Of a DNA stretch of 64,000 bases, positions 35,572 to 46,333 are shown piece after piece (within the stretch, counting starts at the first letter, position 1; every line of letters begins with the position of its first letter). The stretch comes from Romanomermis culicivorax. Its lineage: Eukaryota; Nematoda; Enoplea; Mermithida; Mermithidae. The DNA lies in assembly GCA_963922205.1 (NCBI GenBank), contig CAWUHX010000292.1:310001-374000 (forward strand), in the 5' to 3' direction. The notes beneath the pieces are model-generated. The model saw only the letters and a list, made by a program, of their open reading frames with translations, searched no databases and was not told the DNA's origin. Position numbers and translations under genes: made by a program.

Positions 35572-35855
35572 TCTAGTCCAAAATTTTGAAAGTATCGTGT
35601 CTGGGTCCTAAATTTCAAGAATATCGGGTCCGGGTCCACAATTTTAAAAATATTGGCTCCGGGTTTGTGTCCAAACTGGTACGAATCCATTATGTTTTCC
35701 AAAACGCTAATCTGTGTACTTTTGTGTACATCTCCATATAGTAGAGACTAGACATGTATCGGGTCCAAAATTTTGAAAATATCGGTTCTGGGTCCAACAA
35801 AATAGTCGAGTGATTTTGGGTCTCATTTCAGGTCCGGCTCCGCAATACATCTCTA
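35572..35855. mobile_element. hAT MITE
   Basis: 284 bp with inverted ends TAGAGATGTAT and ATACATCTCTA and a perfect 8-bp target duplication GTTTCTAT (35564-35571, 35856-35863). The 8-bp duplication and the TAGAGATG end are typical of hAT. The inside holds three diverged copies of a GGGTCCAAAATTTTGAAAATATCG-like unit. Non-coding. Confidence 0.8.
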
Positions 35856-36970
35856 GTTTCTATAAATCAAATTCTCGCCACATTTGTCATGAAATATTGA
35901 AGACTCGAACTGTGAATACATTTTTTCATCAGGTAGATTAAATTTGAACAAGAAAAGTAGTTCCCAGAAATTCTAATTTTATGAAATAAGTAAATAATGG
36001 TGCATGATTGTTCTTATAATTCTTGCAGCTAGAGCATTATTTAGGTTTAAAACTTCTGCAATCAGTCTCAGTTGACAATAATTGATTGTAAATGAAATCT
36101 TCAAAAATTTAAGATCAAATGTCCCTATTAATTCCAAACTTTTTCAATTTATTTTCGCAGGAAGATAAATTTTTTACATCTAGAGTTCTGATTTTTAGAT
36201 AAATTCGGTGAGCACTTCATTGAATTCCAGCGGCAAAAGCCCCACCACTAGGTCAATCGGCCGCCCAGAAATGAAAATTCCGCTGTCACGTTTTTGGCAA
36301 CAGCGGAAAGAAGTTAGGTGCTGCCAGTGACGAAAATTTTTATGATGACAATCAGAGGAAAACGCCACTAGTAAAAAAAGTCATCAGCGCATCGACGAAA
36401 AATTTCGAGAAAAAATGAAAATATTATAGCTTTTATTTTTAAATCTATTCGAATTATTCACTATGTTGCTCGTTTTGCTCGGTTTTTTGCTTTGCGTTCG
36501 TCAAATTTTGTATTTTTAACACAATTATCGCATATTTTACAGGACTCTAACTTTCTTGTGAAAGCTTTCATTGCTTATTAAAGCTTTTGTATTACTGCAA
36601 AATGTTGAGTTGAATTCTGCTTTCATGAAATGATTAAGAACTGCAAAATGGCGAATTATGTAAACGAGCCTTCCTGCAGAATGTTTGCTCAAAAGATTGG
36701 TTGAGTGTTACACATTCCCAATATCACGAAACGCAAAGCTTGTCAAAAAAGTCGTTAATTCTCCTACTTGAATCGTAACAACTTCAAAACTATGGATTTC
36801 AGCATTTGTGTAGGAAAAAACTTGACCATTCGATAGGGGGTATAGGGGCGTTCAGCCAATCGGAAGACATCAAGAGCCGCCTATCGACCAATCAACAATC
36901 ATCTCGTGACTAGGATAGTCAGCCAATCAAATTAGCGGATTGAAAAAACCGATAGATTTTTTCAATCCGC

Positions 36971-37023
36971 CTCAGCGGAAAGCTGTAAGCGGTTGAAAAA
37001 ACCGCTTACAGCTTTCCGCTGAG
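36971..37023. repeat. Perfect 24-bp stem hairpin at element-satellite junction
   Basis: Arms 36971-36994 and 37000-37023 are exact reverse complements around the loop GAAAA. The right arm resembles the start of each unit of the satellite that follows; the left arm is its inverted copy, abutting the foldback element. Confidence 0.9.
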
Positions 37024-38300
37024 TAGTGTGGTCTAATGACAGATTAACAGACTGGTCCAATTACCTTTTTACCATTTATGCCCACGACATAATATATCCA
37101 CTTGATTTAAGTGAAACATTATTTCGACCGGTTGTAACAAAACTGTAGCATGTGTTTTTTGTTTGTAGTATGATGGGTCTTATCCAACATTGTAGTGTGA
37201 TCCGTCTGATCCGGCATTCACATAACACAATGGTCTGAAATGGAAAAAAAGTTTTAAAGAAGAAAAGAAGATAATTTGGACCAGCCAATTTTAGGTTGGT
37301 CTTTGGCCTTACAAGCCACTTACAGCTATTTGCTGAGTGTGGTCTAACGACAGATTGACAGACTGGTCCAATTATCTTGTTAGCATTTATGTCCATGACA
37401 TAATATATCCACTGGATTCAAGTGAAACATTATTTCTAGGGGTTGGAACAAATATTTAGCATTTTTAGTATGTAGTGTTATCCATCTTATCCGATATATG
37501 TTAGTATCACAATAGGTTGCAATGCAAAAAATAGGTTGCAATGCAACAAATTTTAAAAAACAGTAGTCGAACCTGCTTTTTGTTTTTTGCCCTTAGCATT
37601 TGAAACCTGCTTTCCACTTTTTGATGAGGAATGTGGTTTAACGACAGAATAACAGAGCCCGACCTACTGTCTTGGTTGTATTATTCACATTTGTTATATG
37701 AATCTGCTTCATTTGAATGGAACATTATTTCTATGGGTTGAAAAAACTATTTAGCATGTCTTTATAGTTTGTAGTGTGTAGATAGCTGTCAATGTTAAAA
37801 AAAGCTTTAAATGATCAAAAAATCAAAAACAGTAGTCCAGCCCTGTAACTTCATGATTTGCCATTTGATAATTGGCATGGTTTAACTGCAGAATAACAGA
37901 ATTCATAATTTCAGATTTTATGATTGGCGTGGTTTAACTGCAGATTAACAAGTTGAGGGTTGTCCTACTGTTCGACAACAATATTCGTGTTTGGTATATC
38001 TATTTGCTGCATTCGAATGGAACATTATTTCTACGGGTTGGAAGAATTATTTAGCATGTGCCTTTTCAGTTATAGTGTGATCCGTATGATCCCATCATAG
38101 GCAAATACGAACATATAGGCATACAAATACAAACATAAAGGCATGTTGTATAAAACATTTCTACAGTTGAAAAAACTATTTAGCATCCGATTCGGTGTGT
38201 TTGTCGTACATTATTAGTTAGAAAATCATGAAACACTGAAACACTAACATCTTCCAGTTTTATTATTTAGAAGCAATTGAAATAATCAAATCAAGTAAAC
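37024..38300. repeat. Satellite-like tandem repeats, left array
   Basis: Diverged units of about 250-310 bp begin with GTGGTYTAAYGACAGAWTAACAG at about 37027, 37335, 37630, 37878 and 37927. Each continues to a GAACATTATTTCTANGGGTTG block and TTTAGCATG. No coding sequence. Confidence 0.7.
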
Positions 38301-38577
38301 TGTGAATTATATTTGTATGTTATTTATATATGTAGTTTGCGTATTCCAGTTACTTATTAAACTATTTACAGATACTAAACTAGTGTCCCCATCAACCGTA
38401 CAGTTTCCCTCAGTAAATAAGAATGTGAAACTTAATTTACTTGAAAGAAAAATTGCGTTGGACTAGTATGTACAAAAACTAATACAAAAAGTTGAGTACA
38501 AACAAAAAACTGCACCCGGAACACCGGTAGACTAGTAACAAAAACAATAACAAAAAAAATACAGAAAAATACAAAAA
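38301..38577. other. AT-rich flank and helicase 3' untranslated region
   Basis: In helicase sense it is T-rich with repeated TTTTTGTA. No gene seen. Confidence 0.4.
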
Positions 38578-38984
38578 CTAATAGAATACGTCCATCGGGA
38601 CGTGTATACCCCTTTGACGGGCTTTATTGGCCAATTCATCGGCCTCCTTCCTCGCCTGTTGATTTTTACTCATTCTGGCTCATTGGACCAATAGGTCCCT
38701 CAAGCAGTGGACGAAATAATTGTAAGCCGTTTCGAGGCTCCACTGTTCTTTCGGCCTGTAACCTCGCGTCGTCGTCAAATATCCGCACATAAATTCGTAC
38801 ACAGTGGCGATTTGTCCATCTTCGGTTATCAATTTAGAATATTGTGTTTCTTATATTCGTCATAAATTGAATAGGGCCATTTGGTTAATTGCCCCACCAT
38901 CAATCGGATAATATCCTGGTGTAAATGTATATGCCACACAACAATATGTCACCTAAGAACTGAAATAAATGATTATGAGTTTTT

Positions 38985-39300
38985 GGAATACCTGGATCCG
39001 ATTCTCACGGATCACCTAAATTTCTGACTCAAAAATGTCGAAAAAAGTTGGCCAACTTGTTCAACATACTCAACAGGGTCAGGGGAACACGTTAAAATCA
39101 AAATTTTGAAATTTTAAAATTTTTTTAAATTTTTTAAAATTTTTAAAAAAATTTTAAATTTTTTTAAAATCGTCATAGAAATGTCCGCCCTACTCAGAAA
39201 CGTAGGAAAACAAGTTTCCCAAACCCCAAACCCAATTTTTCACTTCAAAAATTGAGAGATCTGCGAAAAAAAATTTTAAATTTTTTTAAAATCATTATAG
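38985..39300 (-). repeat. Repeat B, single copy in the last helicase intron
   Basis: In helicase sense it carries TTTTAACGTGTTCCCCTGACCC, TTGAACAAGTTGGCCAACTT and GTCAGAAATTTAGGTGATCC. It matches the three copies at 50680-51530, which are in plus orientation. Poly-A/T stretches (39110-39170) are part of the unit. Confidence 0.8.
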
Positions 39301-41854
39301 CAATGTCCGGCGAAAGTGTTTCAGGACTCAGAAACGTTAATTTTGAGTTTGAAGAACCATATAAAAACTATCTAACAGAAAACATATCCATAAATAGGAA
39401 AATAAATACCTTTTATGCCATGCCATACAGCGTAATTTGCATCCCGATAATGTCAGTTGTCCATAAAATTGGGTAGCTGTAAATCGTTCTTGAAAATTTG
39501 TGATTTCCAAGTTCGACAAGTGACGCCCCGATTAGCATCCGACGGGTTTATGAAACAATTTCTTGTTGCTGTTAAAATTGTAAGTGCAATTTAAATTGTA
39601 TAACATGTCCCAATTAATACTACTTACAGAGTCGCATTTTGTCGTAATTTTGCAAATTGTTCCCAATTAAGTTGACAACGTAATCGTGGAGTCTCTGTTG
39701 TACATCTGACACCACAATTTCAGCCCAACCGGCAACATAGGTGGAAACGGGAGCCATGTACACCTGGCAATGATTTTGGACCAAAATAGGCATAACGACG
39801 TGAGGAAATTTGTTTACTAGATGTTCGCGTATGCCTAGGGTCAGTGCATATGGCGTCGACATTATTTCTAAACCCAGAGATATAAATGCAACTTTGAAAT
39901 TAGTATATGCTTAAAATAACTCAGTCTGTCTTACTTCTAACCAACACTATTTTGTGTTGGTCGCCTATGCAAGGCCAAGTGGCTTCAAATGGAAGTGATA
40001 TTTCATGGCCAATGGCATCAAGTATGCAGTGATGTTTAATACACCTAAACATCAATATTTAGTGGAATAACTGCACTAAAATGCACTACTAAAATACTAA
40101 AATAGAATTAAGGTTATAAACGATCAATTTTTGCCTACCATTCTACCAATTTACGCCAATGTCGTCGGCCCTCTGTGTTGATTTGATCTTTGTTAACCAT
40201 GAAACACTTTCCTGCTTCCAAGGATGGAAACATAGTAGCGTTGCCAACGACAATAAGCAAGCATCGAGCACGGCTGATTGCGACGTTTAAACATTTAAAG
40301 TTTTCCAAGAATCGGATGGTCAGATATTGATTTGATCGCACGATGTCGTAGATGACAATGTCGGATTCTTGTCTCTGTGAAAAACCCTAAAGTAATGTAT
40401 TGTGATTTAAGTACTAATCATAATTTACCACCTGAAACCCATCTACTGTTCCAATTCGAATTTTACGTAGATCTTCAACGAATAATTCGCTATGTGAGTA
40501 GCTGTGATTCGGCAAATATGTGCCACTTAAAATGGCTTTGCATGCTTCCTCTACTTTTGCTCATAGTTGTTTAACCTGTGGGCTGTACGACCTTATAATA
40601 ACTATGTCGTCGCAGCGCATTTTGTGTTGTCCAATTAAGGAAGCTGCCAGATTGATACAAGCAATTGCTTCGCCTATATTTTGCAGAGATCTTGAATTAT
40701 CATCGGCAGATTCTTCTTTCGCTATATGAATCCAAGCTATGGGATGGCCAGTCATCATTGTCGGAAATGATTTCGGAAGTTGCAGCATGCGTTGTTCTAT
40801 AAGCACAAATGTTGAAACGACAAAATTTACCAGCACTCAAATCATTTTAAACATTGTCCCTATACTGAGTCACATTGTTACCTTTTGTGGTACAATTTTG
40901 TACCCGATTATCGTACGTCAAACTACTGACTATGCTTCCAATTGTGGGGTGCATTCGATATTGTTGGTTCAATAAGATGTACAGCATATCCATGTTGAAT
41001 AACCGCTCAAACAGGGTCTGACTGAATCCTTTTCGTTCTGCTTCTTTGGAAGTCACACACGGCCCTAATTGGCAAGGATCGCCTAAAAGGGTGACCTGAA
41101 AGAGCGAAAATGAAAGGAAAACATAGTACTTGGAAGGAAAATATTCAACAGTTCATTACTCTTCCACTTATGTGAAGTCTTGTAACCGGAATCAAGGTGG
41201 TTGGTTCAGTATCCTGGGCTGCTTCGTCGATCAATACCAGTTTGAAAAAGCACGGTTTTAAGCGGGCATCGGCTGCTCCATTGCAAGTCGTAAAGATTAT
41301 ACGATATTTGCACCTGAGTAGCTGTTTTTTGTATTTGAATAGGCACGCATCTGCTTTTTTGTCTTCGTCTTTCGTGAGTGGTGTCTGGTGTCGAACACCA
41401 TACTTCATTTTGATGCATTGCCTCCAGTTTGGTTTGCTGATGTTAAAAAGAGAGAAACAAGTACAATGTTAAACAGACGGAAACAAATTATGTATTATAA
41501 AGTTTCGAAATCTTTACCAAAATGCCAAATTTTCCGGCTGCATTGCTACAGCTCGCATTGTGTAGGGTCGAATATCATCGTCCGGCTGGTAGTACTTAGC
41601 TCGGCTGGTAAGGCGCACGATGTTATTTTGAACGGGTTCTTTTTCATTGCCTGCATTTTCAACACTTTTCAAAAGTGCTCGTATGATATTGTCTACGGCA
41701 GTGTTTGAAGGCGCCGTTATCAATATTTTTTGACCCTGATCAAGGTCAAATGCTCGTCTGATAATACAAGTAGCTGTGGATGTTTTTCCGGTTCCAGGCG
41801 GGCCCAACAACAATGGGGTTTTTTGGCGTTTCTGGGCAGAAAAAATTATGTGAA

Positions 41855-42047
41855 AAAAAAAATTTAAAAATTTTCTAGCGCTTCAGGCCAGATTAGGGAA
41901 CAAATTACACTTCATCAATCTGATTTCAATTTATTTCCAAACGTTATGCATCCGTAGCCGTATTATAAGCTTTTTTAAAATTTTGGGGAATTTTTGGAAA
42001 ATAAAGAAAAGGAGTTTGGGTCTGGTTCTCACGTGGAAAAAAATAAC
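41855..42047. repeat. Repeat C in helicase intron 2
   Basis: Aligns in two blocks with 53995-54390 inside the hAT-like element: the CTTCATCARTCTGATTTYAATTTATTTCC part and the GGAAAATTTTTGGAAAATAA part. It is probably an old mobile repeat with an internal deletion. Confidence 0.6.
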
Positions 42048-42474
42048 GGAGGACTTACGCAGCTTTCTGACAGGGTTTTTCAAATTCGTCTGATTCAACT
42101 GTCCGATCCACAAAAGTGCGGAATCCAGTTTTGTAATCAAAACTGCATTTCACATTATTATGGTCGTACAACGAAGTATTCGGCGCGCTTTCTTTTATTG
42201 GTTCTTAAGGTTCATGGAATTCTTCGTAGTGTACTTCTATGGCGTCTAATTCATCAAACTCATCCTCAACTTTGGCGTTGATCGGAGGCTACAAATAATT
42301 ATACAATTTAGAATTATTACAAATGTGTGATATTGAAAGACAACTTACTTCAAACGGCGCAGGCTCATCAATATGTGGGTGTGAATAGGACATAGTTGTC
42401 GTGAAAAAGGAAACACGAATGCTTGTTCAACAATAAATAAATTAAATGAGGCCTCACGTTTATCGTTGTAAATG

Positions 42475-42584
42475 TGAGTAGCTGTAGAACAAGTTGCACA
42501 GAGCAGTAAATGGCTTCTTCAACAATCAAGGAAAGAAATAAATCATAAAGCTTATTGTTGTAAACGTGGCTACGTGAGTAGCTG
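42475..42584 (-). promoter_or_regulatory. Two CAGCTACTCA sites upstream of the helicase start
   Basis: Exact 10-mers at 42475-42484 and 42575-42584 (minus strand), 100 bp apart, in the likely 5' untranslated region. The second sits in a partial palindrome with CAGCTACTCACGTAGCC. Confidence 0.55.
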
Positions 42585-42659
42585 TGTAGAACAACACGTA
42601 GTTTTACAAAGCAGTCTAAAAAAAAGTGACGTAAATCCGGATGTCCGCCCCCCATCATA

Positions 42660-43076
42660 ATTAATGGTTACCTATTGTTCTGACAGTTGCGATAAGCTAT
42701 GACAGTAGCTCTCGGCTTCCCGTTTTGCACAAGCGAAGCGATGATGATGGGCTGGGCGGCGGGAGACAGAGACAGACGGTGTTTTTAAAAAACTTTTTGC
42801 GAGTAAGTTGATATACAGTAAACTATTCATCCTATTCCTCCATTTTCAGGAATCAGATACAACTTGTTTGTCATAACACAAAATGCATATGATAGTTTTA
42901 TGCACTTTCGCGTTAGCATGAATCAACAATGAAAATTTTTAGTCACTTATAATGAATGTCGGTAAAATATTTCCAAACCGAACTCCTCCATTTGCCACTA
43001 GTGCAAATTAAATTGCATTAGTGCCCAGCCGTGGGGACGTGGACCCTGAGGTATCCACGGCCATGTGCAAAACTTA
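42660..43076. other. No gene seen
   Basis: Probable upstream region of the helicase gene, with a GC-rich patch at 42700-42780. Ends at the Harbinger target site. Confidence 0.4.
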
Positions 43077-43916
43077 GGGCCGTATTCACGAAAGTGAATT
43101 AGAATTAGAATTAGAATAACTCTAATTCGAATTAGTAATTCGAATTAAGTGCCTTAATTCGAATTACATTTTTTTCGTATTCACGAACATGAATTAGAAT
43201 TAGAATTACTCAATTCGAATTAAACATTTGTAATTCGAATTAAATATCACTAATTCGAATTAAGTCGTGCAATCTGGGCAACGTTTTGCAAAATGTACCT
43301 GTTAATTGAATTTTTATATGACTGCAACTGTTTATTCATCAGGAACTAATAATGCTTAATTAATGTCAGTTTTATGATATATCAGATACAAATTATTCAA
43401 TATGTACTATCACGTATCTCTGCGCTATATACCTTTTTCATCACAGCTTATTAAATTTTATTCAATTTGGAGTTCTATTCGTAATGTCAAACCATCATGA
43501 CCGTGATCAAAATTTCGGATCTACCGAATTGGAGTTTTTGTATTTGTGTGTGAACGAAGGAGTTCAAGTGATCAAAAATAAACGAACTGATGCGAAAAGC
43601 ATGAAAGCAAAGAATCGAGCGTGGGCGGACATAGACAAAGCTTTTGCTAGTAATGCTGACATGAAAAACAATTCATCGATTTCATCCAGTACTAATAACA
43701 AATCCATCACTTATCGCACCAATTGTCAACAATAAACTGACTAATTCGCTCTTTAATTCTACCCCCTAGTAGAATTACGATCTTGAATTGAAATTGTGTA
43801 ATTCTAATTCTAATTCGCCTTCGTGAATACCGATTTTCCCTAATTCCACATTTAATTCAGCTTTTAATTCGAATTAGCTTAATTCTAATTCTAATTCGCG
43901 TTCGTGAATACGGCCC
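43077..43916. mobile_element. PIF/Harbinger-type element, non-autonomous
   Basis: 840 bp with inverted ends GGGCCGTATTCACGAA and TTCGTGAATACGGCCC and target duplication TTA (43074-43076, 43917-43919), as in PIF/Harbinger. The ends continue into iterated GAATTAGAATTA units. A second, inner pair of similar ends (43168 and 43840) suggests a duplicated or nested terminus. It carries a Myb-like frame but no transposase. Confidence 0.85.
43484..43735 (+). CDS. Myb/SANT-like DNA-binding fragment
   Basis: 83 codons starting MSNHHDRDQNFG. The segment around KNKRTDAKSMKAKNRAWADIDKAF matches the start of Myb/SANT-like proteins that Harbinger elements encode beside their transposase (the WxxI helix). 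The usual second half with further Trp residues is missing, so this is a truncated copy, unlikely to function. Confidence 0.55.
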   Translation: MSNHHDRDQNFGSTELEFLYLCVNEGVQVIKNKRTDAKSMKAKNRAWADIDKAFASNADMKNNSSISSSTNNKSITYRTNCQQ

Positions 43917-43919
43917 TTA

Positions 43920-44710
43920 AAGAACTTAAAAAAACCGTGCAAAACATGAAACAAATATATATAGAAAAACATACACAACCATGACTAGAAAAAATAGATG
44001 GATAGAGACAGAATTAGGAAATTAAAGAATTTTTTTGGGGTTTTTTAATTTTAAAATTTTTTTTGGGGTTTTTAAAATTTTTTTTTGTTTTTTGGTTTTT
44101 TAATTTTTTTGTGGTTTTAAAATTTTTTTATGAATGAGCGTAATATAAACCTGAAAAAATTAAATAAAGTAATAAACAAAACATTAACAAATTAGGAAAA
44201 CTGTAAAACTTAATTTGACAAAAATTAACATAAAACATAATATAAACATAATGAATTAAAATAAATGTTAAAAAAACTTACAATTTAAATTAATGTGCAC
44301 CAATTAAAACATTGTAACAGTACATATATACAAAGCGTGGTTTCTTCCAAACAAGTGTTAATCTTAAATGTATCGATGAATTGAAATTGTTAAACCTCTC
44401 TATTTTCTATGTTACGTTTCAAATTATAAAATTATTCACTTATGTTTTGGGTTAAATTTGTACAACAACAGTAAACTTTTGAGCATACTAACCTAAGTAG
44501 CATTTGGGAAAAACCACATCGAATACATAGTAACTAGAAGTAAACAATGAACACATGCACACACAATCACAATAAAATGAAAACTCACAGTAGTTATGAA
44601 ACACAATAAAATACATTACTTTTCATTAGAATTAGAAATTTAAACTGGTATTGAAGGAGGATCTAGGCCGGCAAGGAACCCAACCATTAGAATTCCACCA
44701 TCGTACTCTG
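43920..44710. other. AT-rich, no gene seen
   Basis: Runs of T with GGGGTTTTTT (44030-44130) and A-rich DNA. In minus sense this may be the 3' untranslated region of the arginine-rich gene. Confidence 0.4.
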
Positions 44711-45380
44711 TTATATAAACTTACCCCAATTCGCCAGCAAACTCGGCGTGCTCCTCCAAATTTGGCCAATGTTTATGTCCGCATCAACATCCATGTTTTC
44801 GAACATAGGTGGTGGATTTTCTATTTCTGCAAAGCCTTGGCCGATTTGATTAATAATTACATCGTTGAAATGATCAACATTAACATGATTAGGTTCATTG
44901 ATCAGTAGATCATCCGGATTTTCTTCACGGCGTGGAAGATTTGCACCACGTCTCATGTTACGACGTCTAACCCCAATTTGTCTATTGTTGCCCCGCCGAC
45001 GTTGTTGTCCTCGTCGCACTGCACATTCATTGGAAAAAAAATTAACGTAGAGTGCAGACATACATTAACTTTCAATGTATCTGCTTTATACAGCTTACAT
45101 AATGATCTTTCTTTTTAATCTTTTACATATGATTATGATTAAAATGTGGAATCTATTTACCTCTTCGGGGTGTTCTTATTAGAATCAATGGCAAATCATC
45201 GTCGATTAACGGTTGTTCTTCCCCATTGAGTAGCTGTTCTTCTTGCGGGGGGGGGGTATATTCGCGTTGGTTAATTTCCGGAATCGGATTAGCCATATCA
45301 ACGACATGATCTTCATTGCCGTTGAGTAGCTGTCTGGCCCGTCTACGCAAACAACGTGGATGACGCCGGGCATTGTCCAC
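44711..45380 (-). CDS. Arginine-rich and acidic protein, two exons, unknown
   Basis: Exon 1 (about 45380-45162) encodes a basic start (RRHPRCLRRRARQLL) and an acidic Pro/Glu-rich part (EEQPLIDDDLPLI). It ends at a GTAAATA donor. Exon 2, from about 45018 after ACATTTTCCAATGAATGTGCAG-type acceptor sequence, opens with an Arg-rich block (RRGQQRRRGNNRQ) and continues acidic (DDLLINEPNHVNVDHFNDV). The start is unclear: upstream ATGs are in other frames, and a run of eight or nine C near 45248 may have slipped. Two CAGCTACTCA sites, both read as Gln-Leu-Leu, lie in exon 1. A nucleic-acid or histone-binding role would fit the composition; that is a guess. Confidence 0.45.
45227..45332 (-). promoter_or_regulatory. 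Two CAGCTACTCA sites in the arginine-rich gene
   Basis: Exact copies at 45227-45236 and 45323-45332, minus strand, 96 bp apart. This matches the 100-bp spacing of the pair upstream of the helicase. Confidence 0.5.
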
Positions 45381-46115
45381 TCTTCTTCATTGTCTTCTAA
45401 TGCTTATTGACACATGAATGCGAGGCATTTTGAGTGAAAAAATGTTTGTTGAGTAATTCTTCTTTTAAGCAAGAATGATACACTATTCTATGAAGGGGCA
45501 TCTTAGGGGCAAAGTCCATTTTTGTGCATAAAGGTAAACATTCATTTCCTACTGTAATGTTTACTGGTCACTCATTTCATGTGGAAAATGGACAGGAAGC
45601 AAAAATTGATTATGTGTTGAGCAATGAGGAATGTTACGAATCTTGGGTTGGATTGATAGGTTATGTATAGAATTGTACATAGGAAAACAGTTTTGCAAGC
45701 TTGTGTTGAAACAGGAGCAAAATCTGGGCTTGAAAACCTAAAGAAGATAAAATGTGGTTATATTGTTTATGTGAAAGAAATATTGTGACTGTTAGATACA
45801 ATTGTGTTCATGTTTGTACACATATCACATTTCAAATTGCAGGTAGCTGTTTACTGTAACATTGTTATTCGCGCCTCATTTTTTTATCACACAACGCAAC
45901 ACAGATAAATATTTTTGCCCGTGTCTTGCGTTTCAAAGAAACAACAAATGATGCCTAAAAGTAAGATTGACAACTAATATTACTTTTTGTATTAGCTTAA
46001 CGTATTGAGTAATTTTAGTTAATGCTTATGGTATTGATTGTTATTTATTTTTCGCATTTTTTGCTTTAGCAAACGAATGAAATTGTATTTTTTTGCAATT
46101 ACGTAATTGGATCCA
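45381..46115. other. Divergent intergenic region
   Basis: It separates minus-strand genes to the left from the plus-strand transposase to the right and should hold both promoters. No TATA box stands out. AGGTAGCTGT at 45841 is a partial form of the 10-mer. Confidence 0.4.
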
Positions 46116-46333
46116 CAGCTACTCATTGTCTACGGTACAAAATAAAAATTCAACGATTTACTGCTTTTACATCAGCTACTCACATGTCACCAAATATTTC
46201 TCTGTTGATATAGACCACGACGTAGCATTTCGAATTTATAGTAATTCGCCATCTGCTACTCACAAAGTCAACAATAATTGACATTTTCAATTCTACGATT
46301 TTGACCTTCCACAAAGTTGCTTACAGCTACTCA
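46116..46333 (+). promoter_or_regulatory. Cluster of CAGCTACTCA sites before the transposase start
   Basis: Exact copies at 46116-46125, 46173-46182 and 46324-46333, and one with a single mismatch (CTGCTACTCA, about 46253-46262). The last lies four bases before the first ATG (46338). Confidence 0.6.

Larger units (their letters stand above)
33979..36990 (+). mobile_element. Foldback-like DNA element, copy 1, right part
   Basis: Continues the element broken by the Gypsy insertion. It aligns in reverse with 58130-55684, except that about 1.2 kb (34966-36165) is absent from the other copy. The right end (36840-36990) is the inverted counterpart of the left subterminal block and ends in AAAAAACCGATAG units. 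It also holds the target (AAACGCC near 36360) that in the other copy received a solo LTR. Confidence 0.65.
38578..42393 (-). pseudogene. UPF1-like SF1 helicase, 11 exons, decayed
   Basis: Exons inferred from GT-AG sites, minus strand: 42393-42349 (ATG), 42288-42059, 41831-41518, 41436-41160, 41095-40882, 40796-40432, 40374-40139, 40045-39935, 39867-39628, 39568-39410, 38959-38578 (TAG). Helicase motifs: I GPPGTGKT, Ia APSNTAVDN, II DEAAQ, III LLGDPCQLGP, then SQTLFERL and QQYRMHP, V TVDGFQ and VI NVAISRAR. TTCNGAADARL and the FERL-QYRMHP spacing place it near UPF1. It lacks the UPF1 Cys/His-rich N-terminus, and exons 8-11 encode about 320 extra residues of unknown type. Stops lie in exon 2 (TAA near 42205), exon 6 (TGA 40561-40563), exon 10 (TAA) and exon 11 (TGA, plus a frame change). 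The join of exons 2 and 3 is out of phase, so an exon may be missed there. Confidence 0.8.

Noticed and set aside
39620-40045. Helicase exons 8-9 as a second helicase (GDQHKIVLV resembles a motif III)
   Set aside because: They lie after motif VI of the same gene in transcription order, lack a Walker A or DEAA box, and are joined by consistent splice sites.
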